This document shows positions 25,210 through 35,805 of a stretch of DNA of 52,880 nucleotides, one piece after another. The notes beneath the pieces were generated by a model. That model did not search any database, was not told the origin of the DNA, and saw only the letters and a program-made list of their open reading frames with translations. The first letter of the stretch is position 1. Every line of letters begins with the position of its first letter. Source of the stretch: an uncultured Candidatus Berkelbacteria bacterium (lineage in GTDB: Bacteria > Patescibacteriota > UBA1384 > CAJBMM01). The position numbers and the translations under genes are program-made. The stretch covers positions 1 to 52,880 of the forward strand of contig CAJBMM010000008.1 of NCBI GenBank assembly GCA_903954185.1. The letters run 5' to 3'.

Positions 25210-25239
25210 CCGCCCACATTATCCTATCAAAATAATTTT

Positions 25240-25260
25240 ATCCCACGTTTGGGATTTTTT
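25240..25260 (+). terminator. Intrinsic terminator of the 58-aa gene
   Basis: ATCCCA (25240-25245) pairs with TGGGAT (25250-25255) around a CGTT loop, followed by a run of T. Confidence 0.85.
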
Positions 25261-25261
25261 G

Positions 25262-25291
25262 TTGCTAATATATTTTATTTATGATTATATA
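25262..25291 (+). promoter_or_regulatory. Probable promoter of the 59-aa mini-gene
   Basis: TTGCTA (25262-25267), an 18-nt spacer and TATATA (25286-25291), directly after the preceding terminator. Weaker than the first. Confidence 0.5.
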
Positions 25292-25335
25292 TGCTTAAAC
25301 CGCAACCCATCGCGGCAACCACACTGGAGGAAAGC

Positions 25336-25515
25336 ATGTCCCTCGAGTACGTACGCGACCTCTTCCCCTTGCCGGCCGATTCGTACCTCAAGATCAGTGC
25401 TGGTATCCTGAACCCCTTCGGGTTCGATTGGTACAAGGCGTGGGTCATACTCCTGAAGCGCTTTGAGCTGATGAGGCGCTGGGAGGAGATGATAGCTGTA
25501 AAGGGGCTCGCGTGA
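25336..25515 (+). CDS. 59-aa orphan mini-protein, GC-rich
   Basis: Family not recognised. ATG 25336 is chosen over an in-frame ATG 15 codons earlier because GGAGG lies 7 nt before it. It is rich in aromatic and basic residues, with two probable amphipathic helices (YVRDLFPL and AWVILLKRFELMRRWEEM) around a Pro/Gly turn. It ends with TGA. Own promoter, strong Shine-Dalgarno and a strong GC terminator. It is tandem with the 58-aa gene but separated by a terminator, so it is independently transcribed. Confidence 0.72.
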   Translation: MSLEYVRDLFPLPADSYLKISAGILNPFGFDWYKAWVILLKRFELMRRWEEMIAVKGLA

Positions 25516-25561
25516 AGAGGCACATCCTCTGCCTGCCGGGCGGGTTCCGGCACACAAAATC

Positions 25562-25585
25562 GGGGGCGGCCGCGGCACCGCCCCC
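25562..25585 (+). terminator. Terminator of the 59-aa gene
   Basis: GGGGGCGG (25562-25569) pairs with CCGCCCCC (25578-25585) around an 8-nt loop, followed by ACTTACTTT. It also separates the gene from the convergent HD gene. Confidence 0.8.
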
Positions 25586-25598
25586 ACTTACTTTAACT

Positions 25599-26212
25599 TT
25601 ATATATCCCACGGGATATTATTTTTTATAAATTCCTTCTTTAATTCAATCTTAACTGATTTAAGTAAGCCCCTCAATTCTGGAATTTCTTCAACCACGCT
25701 ATTGGCATAATTTGGTATATCATAAGCATGATTACAGTTTTTAAGCCCAACTAAAGTCATATGGCTCATTGCCTCTATTTTATCCAAAGCCAAAACCAAA
25801 ATTGCTTCTTTTGATTTTTTAAATTCAAACTCTTCCCATAAACTCCGCACCATTTTACCCAAATTAACTCCAAGATCTGCTTCTATCTTAAGTATGGCGG
25901 CAATTTCACCGTTTTGTTTATCTGCGCCAGAAACTATGCCCTGTCGCACCAAAACAGAATCTATATCATCTGTAATTGCCTCTACTAAATCGTGCACCAT
26001 AGCAATTTTGATAGCTTTAAGAACATCTAATTGCAAATTTAGATCTTCGCAAACTACCATAACCATAAATGCAACACGCCACGAATGTTCTGCTACCGAT
26101 TCTTTTTCAATATCATCGGCCGCATTTTTATATCGCACCACGCTCTTCAATTGTTCGCTTAGTCTAAAAGCTTCAAACAAATTATTTGCGTTGTAATGTT
26201 TTGCATTTGCCA

Positions 26213-26213
<1 letters not shown>
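25599..26213 (-). CDS. HD-domain phosphohydrolase (YfbR/HDDC2-like)
   Basis: 204 aa. HD-superfamily metal ligands are visible: AEHSWRVAFM (first His), MVHDLVEAITDDID (the HD pair plus the EAI-DDI motif of the 5'-deoxynucleotidase branch), and a later Asp in LALDKIEAM. Members hydrolyse deoxynucleoside monophosphates, which suits nucleotide clean-up; the substrate is inferred. The ATG overlaps the ligA stop by one base (TAATG), so it is translationally coupled. Confidence 0.85.
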
Positions 26214-28775
<2,562 letters not shown>

Positions 28776-28779
<4 letters not shown>

Positions 28780-29651
28780 GCCATTGATCGCAGTTTTTTA
28801 ATGCGATCTGCAACTGGTGGATGAGTTGAGAATAAACTATTTAACCATCCCTGCCTATCTTTTAGCGGATTTTCGATATATAACATAGCAGTCGCCTTGT
28901 TTGCAGCTTCTAGTGGTTCTTTGTCGACCGAAATCTTTTCTAAAGCCGAAGCCAATCCTTCTGGATATCTAGTTAATAAAGCCCCAGAAGCATCGGCTAA
29001 ATATTCACGCTTGCGCGATACAGCTAATTGCATAAGCGATGCAACTATTGGTGTAAGGATTGCCAAAACAATGCCAATCAGCATAATTATTTGCCCAGAG
29101 TTGTTGCGATCGTCACGCCCGCGAAACCAAAGTGACCTAAGAAAAAAATCGGAGAGCATGGCAATAGCACCAGCTAAAATCATTACCACGGTCATGACCA
29201 AAATATCTCGGTTACCGATGTGTGATAATTCATGAGCAATTACACCCTCTAACTCGGTTTTATTTAGCTTTTCTAATATGCCAGATGTTACAGCCAGCGA
29301 GGCATGTTGCGGATCGCGCCCTGTTGCAAAAGCATTTGGTGCAGAATCTGGAATAATATAAATTTTAGGCATTGGTAGCCCTGCCGTAATGCATAAATTT
29401 TCGACGATATGGAATAATTGTTCGTTTTGATTATGTTTGATTTCTTGTGCTTGGCTTATAGCTAAAGCAATCGAATCGCCATGATAGTAGCTAATGTAAG
29501 CTTGAATAAGGCTTATACCCACAGCCAATACCAAATATAAATTATTATTAAAAGCCAAGCTTAAAACCCACCCCAAACCAAGCATGATGGCAAAAAATAC
29601 CGCCATAATCAGAACTGTTTTGTGCCTATTTGAATCTATTTGCTTATACAT
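28776..29651 (-). CDS. htpX: HtpX-type membrane zinc metalloprotease
   Basis: M48 protease that degrades damaged membrane proteins. Seen: two N-terminal membrane helices (about 12-50), the zinc motif HELSH in GVIAHELSHIGNRDIL, the downstream glutamate in REYLADASGA, two more membrane helices in between, and FSTHPPVADRIKKL at the end. At 291 aa it is full length. It ends with TGA. It follows lemA, a pairing seen in many bacteria. Confidence 0.95.
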
Positions 29652-29711
29652 ACCTAACCAACCAACTTTCTGGCGTAATAATACAATAATATCCTGAGAA
29701 TTTGCTAATAA

Positions 29712-30260
29712 TTAAAATTTAACAGCTACAGGTTCTTTTTCTGCTTCTGTTTTTGTTTCAAATAGCTCTTTTTTCATGAATTTAAACATATTGGCTACTA
29801 CATTAGACGGAAATGTTTGAATACTTATATTAAGATCGCGCACATTAGCATTGTAAAATCTACGAGCCGCTTCAATCTTATCTTCTGTATCAGTAAGCTC
29901 ATCTTGTAATTTCGTAAAGTTCTCGCTTGCTTTTAAATCTGGATAGCTTTCTGCAACTGCAAATAAACTTTTTAATGTATCGGTAAGCATCCCCTCAGAT
30001 TTAGCTCTATCGTCCAAGCTTGTTGCCCCCATGGCGGCGGTTCTAGCTTGCGTAACTTTTTCAAAGACTTCTTTTTCGTGTTTAGCATATCCTTTAACAG
30101 TTTCGACTAAATTTGGTATTAAATCGTAGCGACGTTTTGTTTGTACATCAATATCACTCCACGCTTCTTCTGTTCGTGTTCTAAGTGTAATTAATTTATT
30201 ATAAACGCCGACAAACCATAATACTATTACTACTATTATTACTAATGGAATCCACATCAT
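29712..30260 (-). CDS. lemA: LemA family protein
   Basis: 182 aa, family length. One N-terminal membrane helix (about 3-20, WIPLVIIVVIVLWFVGVYN), then the LemA helical domain with RTEEAWSDIDVQTKRRYDLIPNLVE and YNANVRDLNISIQTFPSNVVA. AAGGAG lies 5 nt before the ATG. The biochemical role of LemA is not settled; it often accompanies HtpX, as here. Confidence 0.94.
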   Translation of the reverse strand: MMWIPLVIIVVIVLWFVGVYNKLITLRTRTEEAWSDIDVQTKRRYDLIPNLVETVKGYAKHEKEVFEKVTQARTAAMGATSLDDRAKSEGMLTDTLKSLFAVAESYPDLKASENFTKLQDELTDTEDKIEAARRFYNANVRDLNISIQTFPSNVVANMFKFMKKELFETKTEAEKEPVAVKF

Positions 30261-30316
30261 TTTTTCTCCTTAGGTTTTATTTGATTAATTTACGCTCGAT
30301 TTTTGCTGATGTCAAA

Positions 30317-31831
30317 TTAATTAGCCAAGGAAGAAGTGCTGGAACTTGGCGTCGGTGCAGCTGATGCTGTAACTTTATATAAGAAAACCGCACCTATCTG
30401 CATCCCCTCTGGGTCGGTAATATCATCTAATACTGCCGTCAACTCATAGTCTTTACCATCAGACTTATAACCATAATAATGAGTACTAAACGGATCTGCT
30501 GGCATAATATCAAGATACAATGGGACAAGCGATTTACTTAACGCAGAAGTAGCCGTACTCAAATTCTCAATTACCGGTGAAATGGGATAACTAGACCGAT
30601 CAGAATAGTATTTTGCCAATGCCTGCTGAATTTTTATAATATCCGACTTTCGAAGCTCATCACTTGTTTTTGTTTCAGTGCCTGTATCGGCTAGCACGCT
30701 TGGCACTTCAATCTTTTCAATAGATGAGTTTGCATTCGCTTCGATGCTTATTTTTTTTGCATTATTACCGGATTGAGTTAAAGAAAGCATAAATTTTTGT
30801 ACAATATGTGATTTACGAGAAATCCATATATCCACGATCCCGCTCGCGTCATTCCAATCTGAAAGTGATGGATATTCTAACAATAGCGACAAGTCAGACG
30901 AAGTGATGTCGGCTTTATAGTGATAGGCGTCACCAGTATTCAATTTTTCACGCCCAACATAAACCGATCGCGATACCATGCTAACAAGTAAATCTTTAAC
31001 TTTTACAGCATTTAATAATGAAGTCTGGGAAGATGTTCCCCAATCTAAGCTGTTCTCGCTACCGGCTGTGGCATGACCCTCATAAATAATTCCATCTACA
31101 CCTCTATACTCAGTAACTACATGGTTGTCACCAAAAACTGATTGATAATTAAATAAAAAGTTTTTGCTATCAGCGGAAAAATTATAACTTCCAGAAGCGA
31201 TGAAAGGATCAGAAGATGCAATATCGTTACTCACGTTAGCAACGCTACCCCAACCATTTATATTTCCTATATAATGAACGCTCAAAACACTTTGTTGTGC
31301 AGTACTTAGCTGCGAAGATGCGGAACTTGGGACAGAAGACAGCCCGCCCCAAAGTGAAGACAGTGGTAACTTAGACATTTTTGCGCTAATTCCAGATGCA
31401 TATAACCCTTGATCATCAGCATAAATTGCACCGACAAAAACTAATACTAACAGCACAATTACCAGTACAATTAATGCAATTAACTTTCCCCAAATAGATT
31501 TTTTTGGCACTGGCATTAAAGAATTATTTTGCTCAGACGAAACTTGTGCTACAGAATTATCGCTATTATTAGATAAAGCTGAGGTTGGCGGACTAGTAAA
31601 GACAGTGGAATTTGCGACAGGTGGCTGAGCTACAGGCAAACTAGGCTGAGCATTAGTAGGAATAACCACATGATTAACCTGAGGCGTACTTGGTTTTACT
31701 AATTCTGGTTTCAGCGGTTGTTCGTGAAATTCGGGCTTAACTTCAACTATTGTTTCCTCTGGCATAACCCAAGTAGGCTCACCGCTATCAGTCACACCTA
31801 TAGAACTAGCCTTAATATCATCTAAAGCCAC
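30317..31831 (-). CDS. Membrane protein with a pilin-like C-terminal domain
   Basis: 504 aa, family not recognised as a whole. Residues 1-110 are Pro/Ser/Val-rich and cytoplasmic, one membrane helix lies at about 114-136 (LIALIVLVIVLLVLVFVGAI), and a long Ser-rich extracellular region follows. From about 390 to 475 the pattern is that of the C-terminal half of type II pseudopilins: IIKIQQALAKYYSDRSSYP ... YLDIMPADPF ... YYGYKSDGKDYELTA. It lacks the pilin N-terminal processing motif, so it is probably not assembled as a pilin. GTG start with GGAGG 6 nt upstream. Confidence 0.75.
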   Translation of the reverse strand: MALDDIKASSIGVTDSGEPTWVMPEETIVEVKPEFHEQPLKPELVKPSTPQVNHVVIPTNAQPSLPVAQPPVANSTVFTSPPTSALSNNSDNSVAQVSSEQNNSLMPVPKKSIWGKLIALIVLVIVLLVLVFVGAIYADDQGLYASGISAKMSKLPLSSLWGGLSSVPSSASSQLSTAQQSVLSVHYIGNINGWGSVANVSNDIASSDPFIASGSYNFSADSKNFLFNYQSVFGDNHVVTEYRGVDGIIYEGHATAGSENSLDWGTSSQTSLLNAVKVKDLLVSMVSRSVYVGREKLNTGDAYHYKADITSSDLSLLLEYPSLSDWNDASGIVDIWISRKSHIVQKFMLSLTQSGNNAKKISIEANANSSIEKIEVPSVLADTGTETKTSDELRKSDIIKIQQALAKYYSDRSSYPISPVIENLSTATSALSKSLVPLYLDIMPADPFSTHYYGYKSDGKDYELTAVLDDITDPEGMQIGAVFLYKVTASAAPTPSSSTSSLAN

Positions 31832-31863
31832 TTTTCCCCTCCATTTATATTATTATAGCTCTG

Positions 31864-32295
31864 TTATGGTTTTGCTACAACGCAAAGCTTGATAATCGCC
31901 TTTACACCACTACCTAATTCAATCTGAATAGAATAATTACCAAGCTCTTTTATCGCCTTCGTTAGAATAATCTTGGTTTTATCTACACCTATTAAGCCAG
32001 ACAAATCACTTTTTGTAATACTACCGTACATCTTATTACCGCTGCCCACTTTTACCGAGATATTAAATTCTTTGCCATTTAAACTTTGAGCGTGCTCTTT
32101 GATTTTATCTAATTGTAATTCTTTATTTTTTAAATCGTGCCTCTTGGTCGCAATAACGTTTTTTGCCGATTTACTATTAACAGGGGCCGCTAATTTTTGC
32201 GGAATTAGATAATTTAATGCGTATCCGTCTTTTACTATTACGTCTTCTCCGATTTTACCGATAGATTTTACATCTTTTAATAAAGTAACCTTCAT
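31864..32295 (-). CDS. rplI: 50S ribosomal protein L9
   Basis: Binds 23S rRNA at the L1 stalk base. The N-terminal signature MKVTLLKDVKSIGKIGEDVIVKDGYALNYLIP is normal, followed by the connecting helix and the C-terminal domain. 143 aa from ATG 32295, which has AAAGG 5 nt upstream; the GTG one codon earlier is too close to it. Confidence 0.95.
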   Translation of the reverse strand: MKVTLLKDVKSIGKIGEDVIVKDGYALNYLIPQKLAAPVNSKSAKNVIATKRHDLKNKELQLDKIKEHAQSLNGKEFNISVKVGSGNKMYGSITKSDLSGLIGVDKTKIILTKAIKELGNYSIQIELGSGVKAIIKLCVVAKP

Positions 32296-32306
32296 CACAA
32301 CCTTTG

Positions 32307-33509
32307 CTATTTTGACAAAATTTCTATTGCTTTATCCAACTGAGAATCTTTACCAGCGCTTAAATCTGCCGCAGACATCTTAACTTCTATGTCTGGCTTA
32401 ATACCTTCACCATTTATTTGGCGTCCAGAAGGGGTTAACCACTTAGCAATTGTAACTTTTAGCATTGCGCCGCCAGGAAGGTTCTCGACGTTCTGCACGC
32501 TTCCTTTACCAAAAGTTTTCTCGCCTATCAATTTTGCACGACCTCTGTCTTGTATCGCGCCAGCAACAATTTCGGACGCAGAGGCAGACCCTCCATCTAC
32601 CAATACTACCATTGGCGTACTGGGGAAAATAGGATCTGAAGTGGTATACAAGTCTTTCTTCTGACCGCTTTTCTCTTGCTCAGAAACAACAACCCCAGAT
32701 GAAATAAACTGGCTAGCAATTTGCTGAGCACCGTCTAAATAACCCCCTGGATTACTTCGCAAATCTAGAATAATGCCTGTAATGTTTTTTGATTTCAAAT
32801 CATTTAATGCAACTTTAACAGCCTCGGGAGTATCTTGGCTAAATTGCGTAATACGAACATAACCAATATTTCCATTTTTTACTTCGTATTTAACCGATTT
32901 TATGGTAATTGTATCTCTTTTAATTTCTAATTCTTTAAATTCGCTAGAGCCTTTGGGCAATATCGTAAGCTTTACAGTTGTGTCTTTCGTACCTCTAATT
33001 TTTGACACAGCATCATTTATCGACATACCAGACGAATCCTTGCCATCAATCTTAACAATAATATCTCCACTTTTTAAACCAGATTTTTGAGCTGGCGTAC
33101 CATCTAACGGAGCAATCACAGTTAAAACTTCTTCTTTTATGCCAATCTCAATTCCAATACCCGAAAACTCACCCGTCACGTCCTCATCAAAGCGTTTCGC
33201 TTCCGTTGGATTCATAAACACTGTATAAGGATCTCCTAAACCATTCACCATCCCCTTTACCGAACTATAAAAGAGATCTTGATCGTTGACGGTGCCTACA
33301 TAATCTCGATGAACCCTATTCCAAACATCCCAATACAAACTAAAATCGACAGAATCTTGTTTAGATCCGCCAAATCTAATTGACGTTATCTGTTGACCTA
33401 ACCACCCACCGCTAATACTTGCCGCGGTACCAAAACCTAATAAGTAAGTACCAAAAAATGCAAGCGTAACCATAATAGTGATAAAAAACTTTCTTCGCCT
33501 GACATTCAT
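32307..33509 (-). CDS. ctpA: Carboxyl-terminal processing protease
   Basis: Extracytoplasmic S41 protease with one membrane anchor at about 9-30. PDZ domain at about 113-190 (DGTPAQKSGLKSGDIIVKIDG), catalytic S310 in GGSASASEIVAG and K335 in GEKTFGKGSVQ, with the 25-residue spacing of B. subtilis CtpB. 400 aa. GAGGAG precedes the ATG. It follows ftsEX in the same direction, as in many bacteria where cell-wall hydrolases and proteases cluster. Confidence 0.95.
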   Translation of the reverse strand: MNVRRRKFFITIMVTLAFFGTYLLGFGTAASISGGWLGQQITSIRFGGSKQDSVDFSLYWDVWNRVHRDYVGTVNDQDLFYSSVKGMVNGLGDPYTVFMNPTEAKRFDEDVTGEFSGIGIEIGIKEEVLTVIAPLDGTPAQKSGLKSGDIIVKIDGKDSSGMSINDAVSKIRGTKDTTVKLTILPKGSSEFKELEIKRDTITIKSVKYEVKNGNIGYVRITQFSQDTPEAVKVALNDLKSKNITGIILDLRSNPGGYLDGAQQIASQFISSGVVVSEQEKSGQKKDLYTTSDPIFPSTPMVVLVDGGSASASEIVAGAIQDRGRAKLIGEKTFGKGSVQNVENLPGGAMLKVTIAKWLTPSGRQINGEGIKPDIEVKMSAADLSAGKDSQLDKAIEILSK

Positions 33510-33563
33510 ACGAACTCCTCATTTATATAAATTAAGATAACTTAAATTTAAGATTATTTCTAG

Positions 33564-34469
33564 CTACTTTAAATGTTTTTTGATAGCAAGGTAACTACAG
33601 AACCCGCCTACCAATACCGACACTAATAATTCAATTCCAATTATTTTGCTTAAATTAGCTATAAAAAAATGACTAAAATCAAAGCTATTACTATCAATGT
33701 ATTTCGTAATAAATGGCGAAGCGCTTTTTACACCAATAAACAAAAGCACAGTTGATAATACTGCAGCTATTAAACCATAAAGCACCCCTTCAAAAATAAG
33801 GGGGAATTTAATATACCAACCAGTAGCCCCAACCAATTGCATTATCTCAATCTCAGTTTTTCGCATAAAGATTGTTAAACGGATAGTATTATAAATAACC
33901 AACACGGCAATTAAGATAAATAACCCACTCAATACCCAACCCGCTCTTTCAACAAAATGCGTCATTGATATATATCTGTCGATGGAACTCTTGCTTTCCT
34001 CATAGCTAACTTTCGTCACTATTACATTGTATTGTGATTGGTTGATCGCCGAAGCTATAGACTCCAAAGAAGATGGATCGTTTGCCTTTATTACGATACT
34101 ACGCGGAATACTTCCTCCGTGACCCAAATCTAGAAGTCTAATGATAACAGGGCGTGGTTTAGAGGCTTCTCTAAATTGTGCTAAAGCTTCTTCTTTAGAA
34201 GTAAAGCGAACCTCTTTCACATCGGGCATAGCCCCAATTTCATTCTGTAACCCTTGTATCTGAATATCTGTTGCCTCATCTTTTATAAAAACGGCAATAT
34301 CAATTTTTTCCTGCAGTATTTTTGTAGTTTGATTAACGGATAAACTTAGCAAAGTAAACATTGCCATTGTTACAATTGTTAAAGTCATCATAAAAGTAGC
34401 TGCCAAAGACAACCAGCGATTTCGCCAAAAATCTACTAAACCAATTTTCAACCCTCTAATTATCGCCAT
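33564..34469 (-). CDS. ftsX: Cell-division ABC transporter permease FtsX
   Basis: 301 aa. First membrane helix at about 20-45, a large extracytoplasmic loop (ILQEKIDIAVFIKDEATDIQI) and three C-terminal helices with VIYNTIRLTIFMRKTEIEIMQLVGAT, the FtsX/MacB permease signature. With FtsE it couples cytoplasmic ATP hydrolysis to wall-hydrolase activation at the septum (family knowledge). It is downstream of ftsE with a 47-nt gap. Confidence 0.95.
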   Translation of the reverse strand: MAIIRGLKIGLVDFWRNRWLSLAATFMMTLTIVTMAMFTLLSLSVNQTTKILQEKIDIAVFIKDEATDIQIQGLQNEIGAMPDVKEVRFTSKEEALAQFREASKPRPVIIRLLDLGHGGSIPRSIVIKANDPSSLESIASAINQSQYNVIVTKVSYEESKSSIDRYISMTHFVERAGWVLSGLFILIAVLVIYNTIRLTIFMRKTEIEIMQLVGATGWYIKFPLIFEGVLYGLIAAVLSTVLLFIGVKSASPFITKYIDSNSFDFSHFFIANLSKIIGIELLVSVLVGGFCSYLAIKKHLK

Positions 34470-34516
34470 TTTAAAACATTTCCGTTATTCTTCGTTCCGC
34501 ATTTTGAATTAATCAT

Positions 34517-35194
34517 TTATAACACGTACTTCCCTTTAACTTGGTCTGCTACTATTTTGCCATCTCTTAAAGTAATTACTCTCTTTTTTAAAGCGTCTAC
34601 AACTTCTTTGTCATGAGTAGCTAGCAATACAATCGTGCCACTTTTATTAATTTTAAAGAGTAGTTCGATTATTTCCCAAGTATTTATTGGATCTAAATTC
34701 CCTGAAGGCTCATCGGCAATTAATAACTTTGGCTGGTGTACCAATGCTCTAGCAATCGAAACCCGCTGCTGCTCTCCGCCCGATAATTCATCGGGCATAC
34801 TTTTACCTTTGTCTTTCAAGCCCACCATTTCGAGTATCTCTGGCACTTTGGCTAATACCTCGGGACCCGATGTATCGCTAACTTCTAACGCAAAAGCCAC
34901 GTTTTCGGCCACTGTTTTATGAGGTAATAATTTATAATCCTGAAATACCACCCCAATTTTACGACGGTAAAAAGGCAGTTCCCGTGAAGAAAGTGTGGTT
35001 ATGTCGCGACCAGCAACAACTATTTGACCACCAGTTGGTTTTTCTTCTGCAATCAGTAATTTAATTAGAGTCGACTTCCCCGAGCCAGATGGCCCCACCA
35101 AAGTAACAAATTCACCGCGATCGATAAAAAAACTCACGTCGTTAATTGCTGAGTGTGTACCATATTTTTTACTGACATGAATAAATTCGATCAA
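34517..35194 (-). CDS. ftsE: Cell-division ATP-binding protein FtsE
   Basis: 225 aa ABC ATPase. Walker A GPSGSGKST (34-42), Q-loop VFQDYKLLPHKT, signature LSGGEQQR, Walker B LLIADEPSGNLD, and the switch His in LLATHDKE. The start is TTG 35194 with GGAG 9 nt upstream. It forms the FtsEX complex with the next gene. Confidence 0.96.
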   Translation of the reverse strand: MIEFIHVSKKYGTHSAINDVSFFIDRGEFVTLVGPSGSGKSTLIKLLIAEEKPTGGQIVVAGRDITTLSSRELPFYRRKIGVVFQDYKLLPHKTVAENVAFALEVSDTSGPEVLAKVPEILEMVGLKDKGKSMPDELSGGEQQRVSIARALVHQPKLLIADEPSGNLDPINTWEIIELLFKINKSGTIVLLATHDKEVVDALKKRVITLRDGKIVADQVKGKYVL

Positions 35195-35254
35195 TCTAGT
35201 CTTCTCCTATTTACTATCTTAGCACCTGTTAGGCAATGACTCAAACTTACAAAT

Positions 35255-35281
35255 TAGAACAAAGAACAAAGATCATAGAGC
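35255..35281. repeat. Heptad repeat, left of the four-helix-bundle gene
   Basis: AGAACAA-AGAACAA-AGATCAT-AGAGCAT. It is an inverted relative of the block at 35740-35805. Together they flank the four-helix-bundle gene. Confidence 0.7.
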
Positions 35282-35286
35282 ATGTA

Positions 35287-35613
35287 CTATTTGTTATTAT
35301 GCGTGATGCGCCAAAGAATAGCCCCTATTTCATCGGCCATCTTTAGTACTTCATTCGCTTCTTCATTGTTAATAAATCCTTCGACTTGGCAAAACTCAAT
35401 TAAGTATTTTGACTCCTGAAGAGAGCCGTACGCAATGCTCATATAGTTTTTATTTGTTTTACCTTGTTCTCTAGCGTACCCTTCAATGAAGTTCAGAACT
35501 ACTGACAAGGTCGCCCTTTTAAGTTGAGAAGTAGTCCCAAAAATTTCTTCTTTAGGAAAATGTTTTGTTAGTCTATACACAAAATGTACATAAGAATCCA
35601 TTTTTTCTTTCAC
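35287..35613 (-). CDS. Four-helix-bundle protein (S23/IVP-like)
   Basis: About 108 aa. It matches the S23 (23S rRNA intervening-sequence) four-helix-bundle family: YRLTKHFPKEEIFGTTSQLKRATLSVVLNFIEGYAR, then a third and fourth helix. The typical first helix (a DLxVWQ-type start) seems truncated or divergent. The start is uncertain: GTG 35613 lacks a Shine-Dalgarno, while GGAGG lies farther up near 35640 in front of an in-frame ATC, so the protein may be longer. Family proteins form pentamers and have no settled role. Flanked by inverted heptad repeats, possibly a mobile module. Confidence 0.75.
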   Translation of the reverse strand: MKEKMDSYVHFVYRLTKHFPKEEIFGTTSQLKRATLSVVLNFIEGYAREQGKTNKNYMSIAYGSLQESKYLIEFCQVEGFINNEEANEVLKMADEIGAILWRITHNNK

Positions 35614-35739
35614 AGAAATGAATGTTTTACTCTTTTCGATATATTCCTCCAGTCCTTAATCACAACTCTAGCTATGATGACGATTTACTACTCACCTTTC
35701 TTGGTCAAGTTAACTTTAATCAATATTCACACAAAGTCT

Positions 35740-35805
35740 TCTGATCTCTGCTCTCTGTTCTTTGTTCTATGTTCTTTGTTCTATGTTCTTTGTTCTATGT
35801 TCTTA
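35740..35805. repeat. TGTTCTT/TGTTCTA heptad array after trxB
   Basis: TGTTCTT-TGTTCTA repeated three times (35756-35797) plus partial units, with more divergent heptads before it (CTGATCT-CTGCTCT). It includes the trxB stop codon (35803-35805). Confidence 0.82.

Noticed and set aside
24933-25217. 94-codon minus-strand frame over the 58-aa mini-gene
   Set aside because: Shadow of GC-rich DNA; the plus-strand frame has promoter, Shine-Dalgarno and terminators in the right places.
35740-35805. Heptad arrays as a CRISPR
   Set aside because: No spacers; units are contiguous 7-mers and there are no cas genes.
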